64,000 nucleotides of DNA from Ipomoea triloba (taxonomy: Eukaryota > Streptophyta > Magnoliopsida > Solanales > Convolvulaceae), in the NCBI RefSeq assembly GCF_003576645.1, contig NC_044920.1:11022446-11086445 (forward strand). Reading direction: 5' to 3'. The notes beneath the pieces were generated by a model. That model saw only the letters and a list, made by a program, of their open reading frames with translations, made no database searches and was not told the origin of the DNA. Below are positions 11,404 to 22,707 of the stretch, in pieces. Position 1 is the stretch's first letter; each line of letters opens with the position of its first letter. A program made the translations under genes and the position numbers.

Positions 11404-12016
11404 CTATAAGATAAGCAACCAAGTAGCACAAGAGGAAAATATTTCCTAATCTCAATACAAATTTCATAAGTATGGCGCATATTATCAAGATAAATTTCAA
11501 CATTGTATGTGCAATCATTTCAACAATTTCCCAACAATTCTATTTTTCACAATATAAAGCTCATATAACAACTTTTCATAGTCTAGAGGCAATTCCTACC
11601 CAAAAGTCAACATAATAGTCAACTTCATCTTCTTCCTCAAGACTAGCTTGGGGTAAAAAATGAAGTAAACATGAAAGCTCAAGTTTTTCAAAATAACATG
11701 TTGGGCATGGAAAAATAGAGCCTACGGAGCAATAAAGTTACAATCTTTACTAAGCATGCTCACTATTTTATCATGGATCTCAACATAATCAGAAAATGCC
11801 TAAATCATAGAAATTTAAGATCTAGCAACAAAGATGTTGCAAAACATGGAATTTCCATCATATAAAAGCAATGTAAGCCTATTACAAGTCTAATAAGTCA
11901 TTTCATAGCAATATATCTCAAGAAAACTTCAAACAAGAAAAACCCATAGAGATATGTTTTATGGAGAATAAGCTCTTCATTCAAGCAAGTAATAGCAAAA
12001 GAAGATATATTCTTAC
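11404..12016 (-). other. E3 ORF2 leader intron (predicted)
   Basis: On the minus strand a TAAG|GTAAGA donor (about 12016) and a TTATAG|GAAA acceptor (11404) bracket 613 nt ending 5 nt before the ORF2 start. The corresponding interval in E5, without T1, is 614 nt with matching splice sites, and E1 has a perfect AAG|GTAAGT donor. Conserved sites and spacing support a real leader intron. No transcript evidence is available here. Confidence 0.6.
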
Positions 12017-12139
12017 CTTAGAAATGGCTTTGGAAGATGAAGAGAAGTTGAAAAACTTGAAAGGAAATGCTTTGGAGTTGTGTGTTTTAACCTTGAAGGT
12101 GGTTGAAGCTCGTGGATGTGAAGAAAATAAGGTGGGGGA

Positions 12140-12340
12140 GGGTTTTAAACCACTTCGCGCGAAATTTCCACGAATTATCTGATGCATGTCCACGCACGCT
12201 CACACGCGTGGTGGCGTGCGTGGTCATGTACTGGTTTGGTTCCACGCCTGTTCACACGCGTGGTGAAAGGCGTTGGAGGCTACTGGATTTATTCCACGCC
12301 TGCTCACACACGTGGTGGCGTGCGTGGATGCGTGATTGTG
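12140..12340 (-). promoter_or_regulatory. E3 internal palindrome block and TATA-like box
   Basis: Several CACGCGTG-type half-palindromes flanked by CCACGC/GCGTGG occur between about 12180 and 12330. On the minus strand they are followed about 50 bp downstream by GTTTAAAACCC (12144-12152). The same arrangement forms the putative core promoter of the family LTRs. Here it precedes the leader exon and intron of ORF2, so it may be an internal promoter for ORF2. Confidence 0.55.
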
Positions 12341-12543
12341 CAAAATTTTACCTCGATTTTTCCTCCCTTTCTTTTGTTAATGATTATGCTCGGTGATTGA
12401 GTGTGGGCAATTTGTAACTCTCGAATGAATGATCTGTACTTGTTAGCTCAATCGAGGTTATATATTATTAAATCAACGAAAAAGAGAAAAAAAAAACATT
12501 CTACCAACTATAAGTAAAAGACTTAATGTAATATAAGATAACG

Positions 12544-12593
12544 TTGGGACTGCCTCCCAAGTGCGCCATGGTTTAACGTCTCCGGCTAGACGT
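12544..12593 (-). other. E3 post-ORF1 two-hairpin module
   Basis: On the minus strand SL1 is ACGTCT with AGACGT (plus 12576-12581 and 12588-12593). SL2 is TTGGGA with TCCCAA around GGCAG (plus 12544-12560). It lies just after the ORF1 stop, separated by GGATAGGACACACC-type sequence. Confidence 0.75.
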
Positions 12594-12601
12594 GGTGTGT
12601 C

Positions 12602-13590
12602 CTATCCTTCGAGGCACACCGATTTAAGGACCCTACCAAGCGTCCCATGCACTCGAGCTTCAAGGTATGCCCTAAGGTGGGGAATATCCTTGAATTCAAA
12701 GGCGAAGAAGGGGAAAACATAATCTATTGATAAATAAGCACGGGGCACTACCCGAAATTGTTGAAGGATAGCATGCCCCTCATCTCCCTTCTTATCATAA
12801 ATTCCATCCCTCAAGAATTCGTCCTTAAAGCTTTTCAAACAAACACACTCAATGATTACACTTCCTTCTCCTAGCTTTTTTTTCCTTCTATAATCTCTAG
12901 TGACTCCTCATTCTCCCATGTAGGATCATCATATTCATACAATTCACTTTCACAAGAATAAAAAGATTTTTCATCATCCTCACTCCCCAAATCATCACAG
13001 AATCGCAAGGAATCACATTCCCATGAGCAAAAAGAGACCCTATCACATTCATCAGGATTACCATTATAAATTGTAAAGGAGTCATCCTCCCAAACATCAT
13101 AAGAATTTTCAATTAGAGTTGGAGTGAAAGTTTTACCTTGTGCGGGGTTTTCTTCCTCCCACACGATTTCGATGTGATCCTCATCTTCACTCTCAATCTC
13201 TCCCCATTGCCGGGCGTTCAACTCAAGAGTCGAAACTTCTTGGACCACTGGGGTGTCAAGTTCTGTGTATTCTTTTACACTCACCTCTCCATCATTAATC
13301 GTCTTTCCCATCTTGTCATTCTCTTGCTGGTCGGTTTCCATTGTCGGGTAGTCATTGGTGATAGGGTTGTTAGCCCTTGGTAGCATTCTCTTCATGAGCT
13401 CTTCCGACATCGATGGCATTTTAGTCTCGATTTCATCTAGGGGAAGTCCTTCCTCACGAAGAGTAACAAAATTCTTTTTCATTTCGCTTATAATCTCGTT
13501 TCTCAAGTTGATTGTATCCTCCCTGGCCATTTGTATGAACAATTCGACCTTTTCTTTCAAGATTTGGATTCCATCATTAACTGGTGGAAG
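12602..13590 (-). pseudogene. E3 ORF1, C-terminal part
   Basis: It continues the N-terminal part at 31825-32358 once E2 is removed. It contains the coiled coil (MKEKVELFIQMAREDTINLR, then RNEIISEMKK), a long acidic stretch with SEDEDHIEIVWEEE, and the conserved C-terminus FEFKDIPHLRAYLEARVHGT followed by SVCLEG. A frameshift separates the acidic part from the C-terminus at a run of A residues (minus strand, about 12877). The role is unknown; conservation across five elements suggests it was once selected. Confidence 0.8.
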
Positions 13591-13595
13591 GTACT

Positions 13596-14868
13596 TGATC
13601 GATGTGGTGTATCGCGGTGAGGTGAATGTGGTATGGAAGGGTGTTAAAACGAAGAGTCAAGACTCCCCGAGTGTCGTGTCTCTCAAGGATGGCGAATGGG
13701 AACAAATACGTGTTGGCATTTAAGAGGTTGAAAGGTAAGAGTTGCAAGAATGGCTAAGGGTAAGACTCATTTGTAAGAGAAGGGAAAGGTTGATAATGGT
13801 TGTGATAAAAATAAATGGAAAGGCGGAGATTGGGGCTTTAGGCTTGTCTATGTGGTCTATATTTGTATGATCTTGTGAGCAAAAGATGTGGAATAGACTA
13901 GGGAGTTCGAGGCACTTTACCAAGTGGCGCCACACTTTGGACTCCCACATCCTCATTCGGTTGGAGCATTTTATCAAACACATTGTCTACCACTCCTCTC
14001 GGACCTCGTCCTTTCGAACTAAGGGCGGAGATGTGGGTGAGTTAGACTCGTGAGTGGCCGCTATCGCGCACACACTCACTTCCTTTGGGTTTGCTACCTA
14101 ATGTGGCCACACTAGGCACAAAGCTTAAAGAACATCATCCACACAAGTTTATCATCCAACAATCAAGTAACTCACAATTCAACTAGCAATTATATCAAAC
14201 ATCCACATAGTTAGCCTTGGGGCCACCAATCCCCTTTCTAATCTACTCTAACATGCTAAAGAAACAGGAAAAAGAAAGGAAATCTCAAAGAAACAAATAT
14301 TAGAGTAAGATTTGGAGAGAATAGTTACCACCCTCAAGAGGGGATTCTTTTACACTTTGTTCTTGAAATTCCAATCTTCACCCTTGCCCTTGAATCTAAT
14401 CTAACCTAGAAGAAAAGGAATTTTACTCCCAAGAGGGGAGAAAACCCTCTACAATTTTCAGATCTATCATATTCTAAAATTGTGTGTCCAAGGTTTAGGG
14501 CAAAAGGGATTTATATAGGTGACAAAAGGGAACAAATTTCCCGAAATGGCCCTTGGCCCGACCACGCATGCTACCACGCGTGCTGGTGAGCGTGGATGGT
14601 TACTGGAAATATTCCACGCCCCTCCACACGCGTGTTGGGCTACGTGGGAAGATGCTGCTTTGCGGCTTCGTTTGTCTTTTTCTCTGTTTTAGCCTCAAAT
14701 CCCTTTCCAACCTGTAAAATACTTAAAAAAACTTTTCCTAGGATTGATGTTAGAAGATTTTAATCACATCTGAGCTAAAATGCACGACATTGTTATGATC
14801 GGATGGCAAAACGTTACACTTTTATTCCATTCTAGACCCTTTTTAAGTACCATTCTTGGTGCTTATCA
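13596..14868 (-). repeat. E2 3' LTR
   Basis: 1273 bp; on the minus strand it starts TGATAAGCACCAAGAATGG (at 14868) and ends CCACATCGATCA (at 13596). The TATA box TATATAAAT lies near 14508-14518 (minus strand), with CACGCGTG-type palindromes between about 14560 and 14650. Short open frames inside (for example 13720-13983 minus) recur in each LTR copy and are not genes. Confidence 0.9.
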
Positions 14869-15336
14869 AAGTTTCCAGCCTTAGACCTTGCTTGTCCTCA
14901 AGCAAGCATACTTTTCTAAACTCTAATCATATAAGCACCAAGAATAGTTCGTTTTCTAATTGTTGATTGATCTAGTGATGTGTGGGTGTTTGGAGTTGAG
15001 TGAGTGAAATTCCCTACACTATCCACCAAGACCGCTAAACTCATGCCGACCAAACGTAAGAAATATGTTAAGGAAGTGAGGTCTCAAGAGATGGATATAA
15101 CATAAAAAGTTTGTTCACTCCTTTCAAGCATGCAAATGACAAAAGGGTTTCACCTTGTATTTTCTAGGGGCCTCCAGCCGATCCGACTAGTGGGAACGAT
15201 GTGCATCCCCTAGCCAATTTCCAACCAAAACGCCAAAGCCCATTTACGCAATATAAGTGAGGGCAGGGACATGGACCGCTCATCGCCATGGCTTGGGCGA
15301 TCACTCTATTTTCTCAACCCCCTCGGATCTCATTTT

Positions 15337-15398
15337 CGGGCGACCCGACTTCACATGGATCTCCATGCTTTTTCGAAGGTCAGTGCAATGGGTGCCCG
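15337..15398 (-). other. E2 structured 3' module a
   Basis: On the minus strand an outer stem CGGGC-A-CCC pairs with GGG-T-(C)-GCCCG, one base bulged. It encloses the conserved ATTGCACTG...TTCGAAAAAG strand and the hairpin CATGGA/TCCATG. The outer stem differs in sequence from module b but keeps its pairing. Confidence 0.7.
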
Positions 15399-15453
15399 AA
15401 TCCAAGCGGGGCGGCTCACCTCCTCTCAATTTTCTCATCTCCCACGATCTCAT

Positions 15454-15515
15454 CGGGATAACCGACTTCACATGGAGCCCCATGCTTTTTCGAAGACAGT
15501 GCAATGGTTACCCCG
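15454..15515 (-). other. E2 structured 3' module b
   Basis: On the minus strand an outer stem CGGGGTAACC pairs with GGTTATCCCG (10 pairs including one G-U). It encloses ATTGCACTGTCTTCGAAAAA and the hairpin CATGG/CCATG with GGCT between. Confidence 0.7.
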
Positions 15516-16359
15516 TATCCTAGCAAGATGGCTATCCTCGGATCTTATCTCTAGGAGTGGCCAAACATTTTTCTTAAGCCTTTTTTTTCAAACTTTTACC
15601 ATTTCAACCCCTCATGCCTTTTACTTGGGAATCGGGATTTACTCACATCTCTCACCAAAGGCTCACCTTTTGCCCCATGCCCTGCTAAGATTAATTCAAT
15701 TTCCGGGCTTCGCAATTTTTATCTTTCTAAAACTCAGGGGATTCACACTCTCACTTCGAGAGATCTTTGACTGAGGTCACGTAAAAATTTTCAATTTTGG
15801 GTCAAATTGTGCAAAGTGTAACTTCCAAAGCATATTTAAAACATTCGTATTTGGCACAAGGTTAGGAGCCTTCCTAGATAGTATTGGCAATAACACGCCC
15901 TCTAGTTCCTATACCTTATCATTCAATCAATCAACTATTTCAAGAAGCATACACCCTTTCCACACTTAAAAGTAAACATCGTCCTCGATGTTTCCATGAG
16001 GAACGGAGGAAATAGGATATATGGTTCAAAGGGTCCTACAAGTGCCCCTTTTCCACACTTAAAAGTGTGAACTGGGCTAAAACAATTCTAATAGTAATAA
16101 GATCACATCGGACACAACAACGTCTTGTAACTCTTCATATGTGATACAAGGAAATATAGCAGTCAAAATCAAACAAGGCATCTAAAAAGGGATAAAAGAA
16201 ATACTCACAAGGTGCATCCCTATTAAAATTTGTGCAATCTGTACTTGCCCTTCTAAACTTGGTTAGAGTAAAGGTAAAGAAATAAATGAAGAATTGAGAT
16301 TCTATCTTTCAAAATTTGTTTTCTTTGATGGTGGTGGAGTGGTCTCTTCTTCTCCTTAT

Positions 16360-16408
16360 TTGTGGGTTGCCTCCCACAAGCGCCACGTTTAACTTCTTTG
16401 GCTAGACG
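16360..16408 (-). other. E2 post-ORF2 two-hairpin module
   Basis: On the minus strand SL2 pairs TTGTGGG with CCCACAA around AGGCAA (plus 16360-16379), seven pairs. Relative to E3 (CTTGGG/CCCAAG) both sides of the stem have changed together. SL1 is weakened by one substitution (AAGAAG for AAGACG). Confidence 0.75.
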
Positions 16409-16554
16409 AAACGTGAAAAACAACACATAAACAGGAATATAACCAAAAATATGAACAAAAACAAAAACAAAAGGGTTTTCCACAATCATAGTTTTGGAAT
16501 TATCAAACACAATTCATCGTCATTTTTCTCTTTTTCTCAAGTGCCATCCTTTCT

Positions 16555-17811
16555 TCACATTCTCTTGATGTCTTTGATTTCTCTTGCAATCTCTTCCAAT
16601 TTCTTCATCTGCTCCAAGTGCAGTTGATACTGGAAGTTCTTGAGGGATCTCCAATCTGTAACTGGGGTAAACCAACTCGAAATGTTGAAGCTTGCATGGT
16701 TGGAAGTCTGCTCCTCGGCTTGTGGTGGAGGTACGGATGGTCCAGGCTCACGGGGTGGTAGAGAATACATTGATGAGTCCACATGTGAATACATCTCATT
16801 TGAAGATGGGGAAAGGAATGACATCGGTTAGGGTGTAAATCCCATAGATGTCATTGGCGTGTCAGAATGATCTCCCGCCATCTCATTGTCTTCCCTCGTT
16901 CGCGCCAAATATCTCAAGTTAAGCTTCGCAACGTCCTCGGGAGATAAAGGAACAATGTGTGCTCCTTGCAACCTATGTTCAAACCAATGTATCTTCATTT
17001 GGTGACCTAGAGAGACACACAGTCTGGTCACCAACGGGCCTATAAAGATCGCCCTAGTTGACTCTTGCTGTTGCGCAACGAGCAAGTTTTTGCAGATTAA
17101 GCTCATGTTCACCGAGTTGCCTGTGTCCATACTCCGTAATATGAATAGCTCTGTCTTGGAGACTCGATCATAAGTCTCCGGCCTACCTTCCCAAGAATGT
17201 GCGATCACCTTCCACAACACTCTTAAGTCTTCCCTTACAATATGAGAGACTCTCACTCTTGACCCAACCCAATCAATGCCCGGCCTTGCGATCATCGACC
17301 AATATTTCCTCGGGGTATCTCTATCTCCAAAATCGTGTTTCAACCTTCGATACCAGTGATATGACTGCTCATCTTCCTCATAAAATCCTAAGAGAGCGCC
17401 CAAGCGATTAGCCGAAATGTGATAGTCTTGGTTGAAAAGCCGAAATTTGATCGTAGGGCTGTAGAGGTCTCCGGTCACTCCTTCAACATGCAGACTTGCA
17501 ATGAACTCATGGACCAAGGGAATAAAGGTATCTTGCCTCCAATAAGGTTCATGGATTAACCTTTCCAGTCCATATTTACACTCAAAATCTTCTAGAATTG
17601 TTAAGTCAATGTACTTCCACTGCACAATCAGGAAGTTAAGCAGCTGTCTGTATCGGCCTAACATAGTCGGTGCCATCAACAGGATTTGATTTCCTGTAGG
17701 CACTTCAATGTAGGTAGTCCTTGTGTTCCTCGCGCTGTTCTCTTCCTCCGGTGCTTTTCCTTTTTGGAGTCTCTGAACTATTTGTTGTGCAAGTTCATTT
17801 GGAGAAGACAT
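16555..17811 (-). pseudogene. E2 ORF2, near-complete with one stop
   Basis: Start MSSPNELAQQIVQRLQKGKA at 17811, five bases after a GTTATAG acceptor-like site. The frame runs about 418 codons to KDIKRM at 16555, interrupted by one in-frame stop at 16828-16830 (a serine codon in E5). Landmarks: LGRYRQLL; LERLIHEPYWRQDTFIPLVH (five residues shorter than E5 here); DLYSPTIKFRLFNQDYHISA; RVRVSHIVREDLRVLWKVIA; HSWEGRPETYDRVSK; FIGPLVTRLCVSLGHQ; a P/S-rich linker; and a C-terminal helix DWRSLKNFQYQLHLEQMKKL. It resembles the putative plant transposon protein domain found with Athila-type elements. No catalytic motif is seen. A structural or accessory role is a guess. Confidence 0.8.
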
Positions 17812-17816
17812 TTTTC

Positions 17817-18445
17817 CTATAACATAGACAAGCAAAACACCGTACAAGGAAAAACACTTTCCATTTTAAATATGAATGTGAACAATATTGCACTTTTTAA
17901 AGAAAGGATCATATAATCTCATTGCATGCAACACCATTTTGGTATTTTATCAATAATTCTATCATACACATACAATGATTAGTTCATTCTACTCCATGCT
18001 CAACTCATAGTCAAAAGGTCAACAAATGGTCAACTTCATCTTCTTCCTCAAGACTAGCTTGAGGTTGAAAAATGGAGAAAACACAAAAGTTCAAATTGGA
18101 CCAAATATCATGTTGGATATAGTAATGTGGTACCTAAAGAGTAGGAAAGTTACAAACTTTACCAACCATACCTTATATATCATCATAGATCTCATCATGT
18201 CAAGAAAACATTCAAAGCATAATGGTTTTAAAATCTAGATGTCAATGAGAGGAAAAACATGGAATACTAGTTGTATATGGGCAATGTAAGCTACATACAA
18301 GTTTAAGAAATCATATTATAACAAGATTTTGCAAGAAAAGCATCTATCACATCTATCAACAAAGACCCATTCATATGCTTCATAGAGATTTAAAGGTCTA
18401 GCATTCAAGCACTTTAAAAGTAAAAGATGAAGAAATTTAACTTGA
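17817..18445 (-). other. E2 ORF2 leader intron (predicted)
   Basis: The acceptor GTTATAG|GAAAA is at 17817 on the minus strand, 5 nt before the ORF2 start, exactly as in E3. The donor is weak here (CAA|GTTAAAT near 18442), where E3 and E5 have AAG|GTAAGA. The interval is otherwise non-coding. Confidence 0.45.
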
Positions 18446-18559
18446 GAAGCTTTTGAAAGAAGAATAAGAGTAGAAGATCTTGCAAGGGAATGCCTTTTGA
18501 TGGAGTATTTTCAGCTTGAGAGTGATATTAGCTCGTGGTGGTGAAGAAATGGGGTAGGG

Positions 18560-18760
18560 AAGGGTTTTAAACAACTTCGCGCGAAAATTCCGTGAAAAAT
18601 CTGGTGCCCGTCCACGCACGTCACCACGCGTGGTGGTGGGCATGGGAGCTTACTGGTTCATTTCCACGCCTGCTCACACGCATGTGAGTGGCGTGGCAGT
18701 TCACTAGAAATTTTCCACGCCTGCTTACACGCGTGGTAGCAGGCGTGGAAGGCGTGACAT
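18560..18760 (-). promoter_or_regulatory. E2 internal palindrome block and TATA-like box
   Basis: CACGCGTGG, CACACGCATGTGAG and CACGCGTGGTAGCAGG motifs between CCACGC/GCGTGG arms occupy about 18605-18750. On the minus strand they are followed by GTTTAAAACCC (18564-18573). The layout matches the LTR promoter region of the same element. Candidate internal promoter for ORF2. Confidence 0.55.
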
Positions 18761-18957
18761 GCAGGATTTTACCTCGATTTTCCTTCCTTCCTTTGCTAAT
18801 GATGATGCTTGTTAATCGATTGTGGGCAATTTGTAACTCTCGGGTTAATGATCTGTATTTGTTAGCTTAACCGAGGTTATAGAAACATTATTGAAATAAC
18901 GAGAAAGAAGAGTATATTATAGATAATAAGAAAAACTTAAAGAAATGTAAGATAACA

Positions 18958-19008
18958 TTGGGACTGCCTCCCAAGTGCGCCATGGTTTAACGTCTCCTAG
19001 CCAGACGT
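18958..19008 (-). other. E2 post-ORF1 two-hairpin module
   Basis: On the minus strand SL1 is ACGTCT with AGACGT (plus 18990-18995 and 19003-19008). SL2 is TTGGGA with TCCCAA around GGCAG (plus 18958-18974). Confidence 0.75.
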
Positions 19009-19016
19009 AGTGTGGC

Positions 19017-20666
19017 CTATCCTTCAAGGCACACAGATTTTGGGACCTTACCAAGCGTCCCGTGAACTTTAGATTCAAGGTATGTCCCAAGATGGGTAAC
19101 ATCCTTGAATTCCCACAAAAATAAAGGAAAACCATTATGCATTAATGAAAGCTTTGTAGACTCAAACACCCTCCTTAATTCTTCTAGGACGGTGTTCACT
19201 TCCTTTTCTTCATCCTCTCTTTCTTTTCTAAAGATATTTTCATTCGTAGTACTAGCTTCATACCATATCTCTTCACTCCCTTTCTCAATTTCGGTTTTAG
19301 CAAGATTTCTCTTCTCACCTCTCTCCTTAAGATCGAACGTGAAAATCTCATCATTTTCCACCATCTCTTCCTCACATACCTTCCTCTCATCTTCCCAGAG
19401 ATTACTCTCACTCTCACACGAGTAAAATGAAGCATCATCCCCTTCACTCATCAACTCAATGCCATCAAAGTCAAAGGATTCTTCTTCTAAGAATTCAAAA
19501 CAATCATATTCTTCTTTAAACAAAAGAGAATCCTTATAATCATGTATTAATATGTTACAATTTTCTACGGAGTCATCCTCCCGAAATGTAAAGCAATCAT
19601 AATCACATGTAATGGAAATATTAGCGCAAGGGGAGTCATCCATGCAAACGTCAAGAGTGTTTTTAATAAGAGCATAAGGATTTTCAAGAATATTAATGCG
19701 AGCATGATTCAGAATTTTACCACATGTTTGCTCTTCGTCTTCCCACACTACATCGATATCTTCATCCTCACTCTCCATCTCTGCTTCTTCTGGATCTTCC
19801 AATACAAAAATTGGGACTTCTTCAAGAACCGGGGCATAACATTCCTCTTTCTTTTCAACATCCACCTTCCTTCTATCATTTAGTTGTTCTTGTACAATCC
19901 TTGAGTGGGCTTCCAAAGTCGAGATTTCTCCTACGGTGGTGGAGTTAGCACGTGCCTCATTGACTTTCATGAGCTCCTCCATCATAGCTAGCATCTTCGT
20001 CTCAACCTCTTCTAATGGAAGTCCTTCCTTTCGGAGGGTAGCAAGATAATCTTTCAATTCGCTCTTGATCTCGGCTTTTAAATTAGCCGTGTCCTCCTTG
20101 GCCATCCTCGTAAATTCATCTATTTTTTCTTTAAGAATTTCAATTTCGTCTTTGGCAGGTGGAATGTACTCATAAGGATTGATATGGCTAGGAAATGGAT
20201 TAGAAAGTGGTGTTTCAAAGAAAGATTTAGTATTGTTTTCTTGATAAACTTGGGATGAAGGTGAGTAATAGGTGTTCGGGTGGGAATTGGGGAATGAATT
20301 TGGCTCGTGAGTATAGCTTGGATCGATTTGTTTCATCATTTGCACAAGCTTACTCTCAATATTTTGGGATATTTCTTTAGAGTTCAACGAGTCAATTTCT
20401 TGAAAATTGGGTGATTGTGAAGGGTAATTTTCTTGGAAATATGGAGGTGGTGTTTCGTATGGGTGAGGATAATGATTATATGCATGAAATGGATAAAGAT
20501 ATGGAGGTGGTAAATGGTGGTGTGGAATCGGGTAAGGATTTGGAGGTGGGTAATGATATGTTGGTGGAGGGTAATTATAAGTGGAATGGGGGTAATAGGG
20601 ATATGGTTGTGATAGAGGATTTCTACAAGATGGTCCTCCATGATGTGGGTAACCATGGGGATTCAT
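19017..20666 (-). CDS. E2 ORF1, intact family-specific protein (549 aa)
   Basis: An open frame from MNPHGYPHHGG to HGTLGKVPKSVCLEG. Residues 1-100 are a P/Y/H-rich low-complexity segment of YPHHG, PPTYHYPP and PYPIPHH repeats. Residues about 105-130 hold the SKEISQNIESKLVQMMKQID helix. Residues about 180-245 form a heptad-like coiled coil (EIEILKEKIDEFTRMAKEDT, then LKAEIKSELKDYLATLRKEG). Residues about 280-440 are strongly acidic, and the last 60 contain LEELRRVF and EFKDVTHLGTYLESKVHGT. No protease, RT or zinc knuckle is present. E5 carries a close homologue of 558 aa. I do not recognise it as a known family; a nucleocapsid-like or assembly role is only a guess. Confidence 0.75.
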   Translation of the reverse strand: MNPHGYPHHGGPSCRNPLSQPYPYYPHSTYNYPPPTYHYPPPNPYPIPHHHLPPPYLYPFHAYNHYPHPYETPPPYFQENYPSQSPNFQEIDSLNSKEISQNIESKLVQMMKQIDPSYTHEPNSFPNSHPNTYYSPSSQVYQENNTKSFFETPLSNPFPSHINPYEYIPPAKDEIEILKEKIDEFTRMAKEDTANLKAEIKSELKDYLATLRKEGLPLEEVETKMLAMMEELMKVNEARANSTTVGEISTLEAHSRIVQEQLNDRRKVDVEKKEECYAPVLEEVPIFVLEDPEEAEMESEDEDIDVVWEDEEQTCGKILNHARINILENPYALIKNTLDVCMDDSPCANISITCDYDCFTFREDDSVENCNILIHDYKDSLLFKEEYDCFEFLEEESFDFDGIELMSEGDDASFYSCESESNLWEDERKVCEEEMVENDEIFTFDLKERGEKRNLAKTEIEKGSEEIWYEASTTNENIFRKEREDEEKEVNTVLEELRRVFESTKLSLMHNGFPLFLWEFKDVTHLGTYLESKVHGTLGKVPKSVCLEG

Positions 20667-20743
20667 TTGAGCACACGTTTGTAAGCTTCAATTGATTTGA
20701 TGAAGAATATGTCTGGTGCAAAGCTTATCAAACAACAATTTCT

Positions 20744-20765
20744 TTGCAACTAGAAGTAGTTGCAA
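20744..20765 (-). other. E2 leader hairpin
   Basis: Stem TTGCAACTA with TAGTTGCAA, nine perfect pairs, loop CTTC on the minus strand. It lies between the primer site and ORF1. The same hairpin is in all five elements. Confidence 0.65.
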
Positions 20766-20914
20766 GTGAGCAATGATATGTTCAAGATAAATAAGCTCAC
20801 TTCTCTAATCAAGTAACAAAAATAAGAAAATAAAACAAACAAAAAGAAAGAAAGCAATTCAAGAACTCTTAAAAATCTACTTCAAAGATGTCAACACAAT
20901 TCAAGAACCGTTTG

Positions 20915-20936
20915 CCATCCCCGGCAACGCCGTCAT
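20915..20936 (-). other. E2 primer binding site (tRNA-Asp type)
   Basis: On the minus strand the LTR end (...CGATCA) is followed by AAA and TGACGGCGTTGCCGGGGA. This differs at few positions from the complement of the plant tRNA-Asp 3' end. Confidence 0.8.
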
Positions 20937-20938
20937 TT

Positions 20939-21239
20939 TGATCGATGTGGTGTATCGCGGTGAGGTGAATGGGGTATGGAAGGGTGTTAAAACGAAGAGT
21001 CAAGACTCCCCGAGTGTCGTGTCTCTCAAGGATGGCGAATGGGAACGAATACGTGTTGGCATTTAAGAGGTTGCAAGGTAAGAGTTGCAAGAATGGCTAA
21101 GGGTATGACTCATTTGTAAGAGAAGGGAAATGTTGATAATGGTTGTGATAAAAATAAATGGAAAGGCGGAGATTAGGGCTTTAGGCTTGTCTATGTGGTC
21201 TATCCTTGTATGGTCTTGTGAGCAAAAGATGTGGAATAG
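20939..21239 (-). repeat. E2 5' LTR, inner part (split by E1)
   Basis: It continues at 30854-31824 once E1 and one AATAG copy are removed. The combined length of about 1272 bp equals the 3' LTR. It ends CCACATCGATCA on the minus strand. Confidence 0.85.
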
Positions 21240-22687
21240 TGATAAGTGCAAAAGATGCCATCTTTACAAGGTCACTCTTGGATCATCTAGTGCGCATTTA
21301 ATGGCTTTTATGTTTGATTTGGCCCTTAATTGCGTTAGAATGCTTGTTATTGCCACCGGACCCCGTTCCACGCTTTGTTTATTGTTTTGTAGGTAAAAAG
21401 ATGTGCAAAAAGGTGGAAAGCGGCGTTGATTTCGGAGAAGGATTCACAAGCAAAGTTGGAAGGCAAATTAGGCCTTGGACGCGCGTCCAACAGCAACCTC
21501 TCTGAAGTTTGCAATCAGAACAAAAAGCCGACCATGGACGCGCGTCCAGGCCGGCGTCCAAAGTTGAGCTCTCTGAAGTTGGTGCAGAAGAACAGCAGAC
21601 CAAGGTGGCGTCCATCAGTTCCCGCTCTGAAGTTTCAAGTCTGGACGCGATTAACTGCCTGGACGCGCCCATGGACGCGCGTCCAACTTGGCGTCCATCG
21701 CGGAACTTTTTCGGTTATGCAATGTTTAAAAGGGAGAATGAGCCAATTTTCAGGATACTTAGACTGAGATCCATCACATTTCAATCTTAGAATATTTCTC
21801 TCTCTAGGATTAGCCTAGAGAGATCTCTCCCAATTCACTCCACATTGCAATTCATAGGTTTAGATTAGAATTAGAGAAGAATTCCATTGTTGCAAGATTG
21901 TAATCAACATTCAAGTTCAAGTTCAAAGTTCAATTCCAAGCTAAGTCTTCATTTTAATTTCTTGTCATTACTTTTGCCTTTTGCTATTTCAATTCCAAGT
22001 ATGATTAGATATTTCATTGTGGATTTGGATTGAGCAATTTTGTATGGATATTCTTGAGCTTTGAATTCATCAATTAGGTTTTGCAATTGCTTTGATTATG
22101 AGTTTGATTGTGTGAATGGTGATCTACTTTGACTCTTGTGTAGGGGTGATCAACCTATATGAGAGGTGTTTGGAGAAGGACTTTCACCTACGAGAGTAGA
22201 GTTACTCCTTAGCCTAGCCTAGCACGTTTCCTTCCCGCCTTCGAGAGAAGGGGGATTGGAAGGCAAATAGCACACCATGTGTTCGATAATTTGTCTCATC
22301 TAGCCTAGTTCCCATGAGAATGGGACCATGGACTAGATGATAGGCCAATGACCACGAGAGTGGCGTTGGCATAATTGCCTTGCCTCATTTTCATTATCTA
22401 AGTGTTGCTACCCTAATATCTTAGGAAATCAAGGATACCTATATGAGTTGCAAGATCTAAATCCTCTTTTCCAATTGATTGTCTCCAATGTTTGTTCCTT
22501 ATTTTCATTATGTTTCATGCACATTTCTTACTATGCTTGGGTTAGATTTTAAACACTAAACACTCTTGTGCTTACTCCCTTTTGCCGCTCAAATTCCCTC
22601 CTTGCCATCCTTTGAGAACGATACTCGGGAACTTCTTCCCGTTTTAACATCTACCTCTTTCCATCCACCGCGAAAACTACTTCATCA
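21240..22687 (+). repeat. E1 5' LTR
   Basis: 1448 bp, about 100 bp longer than the 3' LTR. The extra length falls in the palindrome cluster (about 21489-21610): three GGACGCGCGTCC copies here (21477, 21536, 21673) against two in the 3' LTR. A TATA-like TGTTTAAAAGGG follows at about 21723. Outside the cluster and the first 240 bp, the two LTRs differ at few positions by eye. Confidence 0.9.
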
Positions 22688-22689
22688 AA

Positions 22690-22707
22690 TGGCGTCGTTG
22701 CCGGGGA
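22690..22707 (+). other. E1 primer binding site (tRNA-Asp type)
   Basis: TGGCGTCGTTGCCGGGGA differs by one base from the complement of the plant tRNA-Asp 3' end (TGGCGCCGTTGCCGGGGA). It lies two bases after the LTR. Confidence 0.88.

Larger units (their letters stand above)
14869..16359 (-). other. E2 3' region: hairpins, modules, polypurine tract
   Basis: Non-coding. On the minus strand, from ORF2 toward the LTR: AAGTGTGGAAA-type repeats; hairpin AACATCG/CGATGTT with AGGA loop (plus 15975-15992); two structured modules (plus 15454-15515 and 15337-15398); a hairpin CTTGCTTG/CAAGCAAG with AGGA loop (plus 14887-14906); then the polypurine-like stretch next to the LTR at 14868. Open frames at 15257-15774 are shadows of the modules. 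Confidence 0.75.

Noticed and set aside
15257..15774. Overlapping open frames in the 3' regions (also 6276-6734, 28670-29076)
   Set aside because: They coincide with the repeated structured RNA modules and are open only by chance; frames are not conserved between elements.
20411..20695. Open frames antisense to ORF1 of E2 and E5 (also 34556-34916)
   Set aside because: They mirror the low-complexity P/Y/H codons of ORF1 on the opposite strand and have no independent conservation.
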